Below, piece after piece: positions 4,969 through 6,512 of a stretch of DNA of 6,512 nucleotides. The stretch comes from Flavobacteriaceae bacterium (GTDB lineage: Bacteria > Bacteroidota > Bacteroidia > Flavobacteriales > Flavobacteriaceae), in contig JAGLKH010000273.1 of NCBI GenBank assembly GCA_023141985.1, positions 1 through 6,512 of the forward strand, written 5' to 3'. Position 1 is the stretch's first letter, and every line of letters begins with the position of its first letter. The position numbers and the translations under genes are program-made. The notes beneath the pieces were generated by a model, which saw only the letters and a list, made by a program, of their open reading frames with translations, had not been told where the DNA came from and searched no databases.

Positions 4969-6512
4969 ATGAGTTGGATTGAAGATATTATATCTCCTCA
5001 AACAAGAAAATGGGAAGAGTTTTACAAAAATCGTTTTCAACACGATAAAGTTGTAAGAAGTACTCACGGTGTAAATTGCACTGGTGGATGTTCCTGGCAA
5101 ATTCATGTTAAAGAAGGTATCGTTGTTTGGGAAACTCAACAATTAGATTATCCTTTGTTAGAAGATAAATTACCTCCTTACGAACCTCGTGGGTGCCAGA
5201 GAGGTATTTCGTTTTCATGGTATTTGTATAGTCCATTAAGGATTAAATATCCATTAGTTAGAGGTGCTTTGTTAGATGCTTATAGAGCAGAAAAAGAAAA
5301 ATGTGGTGACCCATTACAAGCATGGGAGAACCTACAAAATAATAAAGAAGCAAGAAAAAAATACCAACACGCCAGGGGAAAAGGTGGATTTAGAAGAGTT
5401 CATTGGGATGATGTTTTAGAGATAATGGCTGTAGCAAATATTTATACCGCCAAAAAATACGGTCCGGATAGAGTCGTAGGATTCTCCCCTATTCCCGCAA
5501 TGTCAATGCTTAGTTATGCGGCAGGCTCCAGATTTTTACAACTTTTTGGAGGAGTCAATCTAAGTTTCTACGATTGGTATTGTGATTTACCAAATGCCTT
5601 CCCCGAAATTTGGGGAGAACAAACCGATGTTTGTGAAAGTGCCGATTGGTACAACGCAAAAATGGTTGCTGTAATGGGAGCTAATTTGAACATGACAAGA
5701 ACTCCTGATTGTCACTTCTTTGCTGAATCAAGGCATAATGGTACTAAAGCTGTTGTATTTTCTCCTGACTTTAACCAGGTCGCAAAATATGCAGATCAAT
5801 GGGTGCCGTTACATGCCGGTAGTGATGGTGCATTTTGGATGGCTGTAACACACGTTATATTAAAGGAGTATCATCATGAAAAGAAAACACCTTATTTTAT
5901 TGAATACACAAAAAGGTATACAGACAGTCCTTATTTAGTTGTACTAAAAGACGAAGGAGATCATTACTCTTCAGGAAGGCTAATGCGAGCTAACCAATTA
6001 GAACAACATAAAGATATTGACCAGGGAGATTGGAAATTTGTAAACATTGATTCAGAAACAGGCGATTTTGTAATTCCGAAAGGAAGTTCCGGATACAGAT
6101 GGCAAGAAGAAAAGGGAAAATGGAATATGAAGTATGAAGACGGTGAATCTGATAGAACCTATGATCCAATATTAAGCCTTCTTGATACTAAAGATGAAAT
6201 TGCTCAAGTTGAGTTTACAGAATTTGGACTGGATAAAAAAGCCTTAAGAGGTGTTCCGGTTAAAAGAATCCAAACAGTAGACGGAGAGCAATTAGTTACT
6301 ACTGTTTATGATTTAACCATGGCACAATACGGTGTTAGTAGAGGCCTTGATGGTGATTATCCAAAAGGATATGACGAAAAAGATCAAGCATACACACCAG
6401 CCTGGCAAGAAATATTTACTGGTATTGATGCCAATATGGTAATCACTTACGCAAGAGAATGGGCGAATACAGCTGAAGTTACCGAGGGAAAATGTATGAT
6501 TATTATTGGAGC
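4969..6512 (+). CDS. narG: Respiratory nitrate reductase catalytic (alpha) subunit, 3' end missing
   Basis: The frame opens after a stop at 4957-4959; ATG 4969 is the first start, and 514 codons run to the right edge, about 40% of the 1247-residue E. coli NarG. The enzyme reduces nitrate to nitrite at a Mo-bis-MGD centre with electrons from NarH and NarI. The sequence follows E. coli NarG almost block for block: [86 protein letters not shown]0 cluster ligands are His33, Cys37, Cys41 and Cys76; the His is diagnostic of NarG among DMSO-reductase-family enzymes. Asp206 in WYCDLP aligns with the Mo-ligating Asp. The N terminus is short and has no twin-arginine signal, so a cytoplasmic active site is expected. 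There is no Shine-Dalgarno; an A-rich stretch precedes the start. narH, narJ and narI should follow. Confidence 0.97.
   Translation, partial: MSWIEDIISPQTRKWEEFYKNRFQHDKVVRSTHGVNCTGGCSWQIHVKEGIVVWETQQLDYPLLEDKLPPYEPRGCQRGISFSWYLYSPLRIKYPLVRGALLDAYRAEKEKCGDPLQAWENLQNNKEARKKYQHARGKGGFRRVHWDDVLEIMAVANIYTAKKYGPDRVVGFSPIPAMSMLSYAAGSRFLQLFGGVNLSFYDWYCDLPNAFPEIWGEQTDVCESADWYNAKMVAVMGANLNMTRTPDCHFFAESRHNGTKAVVFSPDFNQVAKYADQWVPLHAGSDGAFWMAVTHVILKEYHHEKKTPYFIEYTKRYTDSPYLVVLKDEGDHYSSGRLMRANQLEQHKDIDQGDWKFVNIDSETGDFVIPKGSSGYRWQEEKGKWNMKYEDGESDRTYDPILSLLDTKDEIAQVEFTEFGLDKKALRGVPVKRIQTVDGEQLVTTVYDLTMAQYGVSRGLDGDYPKGYDEKDQAYTPAWQEIFTGIDANMVITYAREWANTAEVTEGKCMIIIG

Noticed and set aside
4921..5142. (-) strand ORF of 73 codons
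   Set aside because: It overlaps the end of the cytochrome gene and the strongly conserved start of narG, so it is a shadow frame.

Overview
The window is AT-rich DNA with no Shine-Dalgarno sequences before its starts. It has TAnnTTTG-type -7 promoter elements and flavobacterial-looking proteins. Together these point to a member of the Bacteroidota, most likely a marine Flavobacteriaceae that can respire nitrate. The species cannot be fixed from the sequence alone.

Layout. Bases 1-1641 (+) hold the C-terminal 546 residues of an NDP-forming acyl-CoA synthetase (acetate-CoA ligase, ADP-forming type); its N-terminal CoA-binding domain lies off the left edge. Bases 1642-1956 separate two convergent genes and contain a MITE-like element of about 202 bp (1651-1852). 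This element has 22-bp imperfect terminal inverted repeats and an inner, nearly perfect 25-bp inverted repeat whose arms are themselves palindromes. Bases 1957-3750 (-) encode a 597-residue conserved protein of unknown function. Its middle resembles the phosphate-binding end of an FMN-type TIM barrel, followed by a cysteine-rich segment.

Bases 3751-4082 form a divergent control region. It contains a good Bacteroidota-type promoter for the leftward gene and a CRP/FNR-type dyad centred about 40 bp before the expected rightward start of transcription. The rightward genes are a membrane-anchored di-haem cytochrome c (4083-4937) and, 31 bases later, narG, the molybdopterin catalytic subunit of respiratory nitrate reductase (4969 to the right edge, 514 codons visible).

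How the genes work together. The cytochrome and narG almost certainly start one nitrate-respiration operon, with narH, narJ and narI expected just beyond the window. A cytochrome c encoded directly before narG recalls NarC of Thermus. The FNR-type site would tie expression to low oxygen or to nitrogen oxides. Nothing in the sequence ties the acyl-CoA synthetase or the 597-residue protein to nitrate respiration except proximity. The most interesting items are the predicted FNR-controlled promoter, the cytochrome-narG pairing, the uncharacterised 597-residue family and the nested repeat element.
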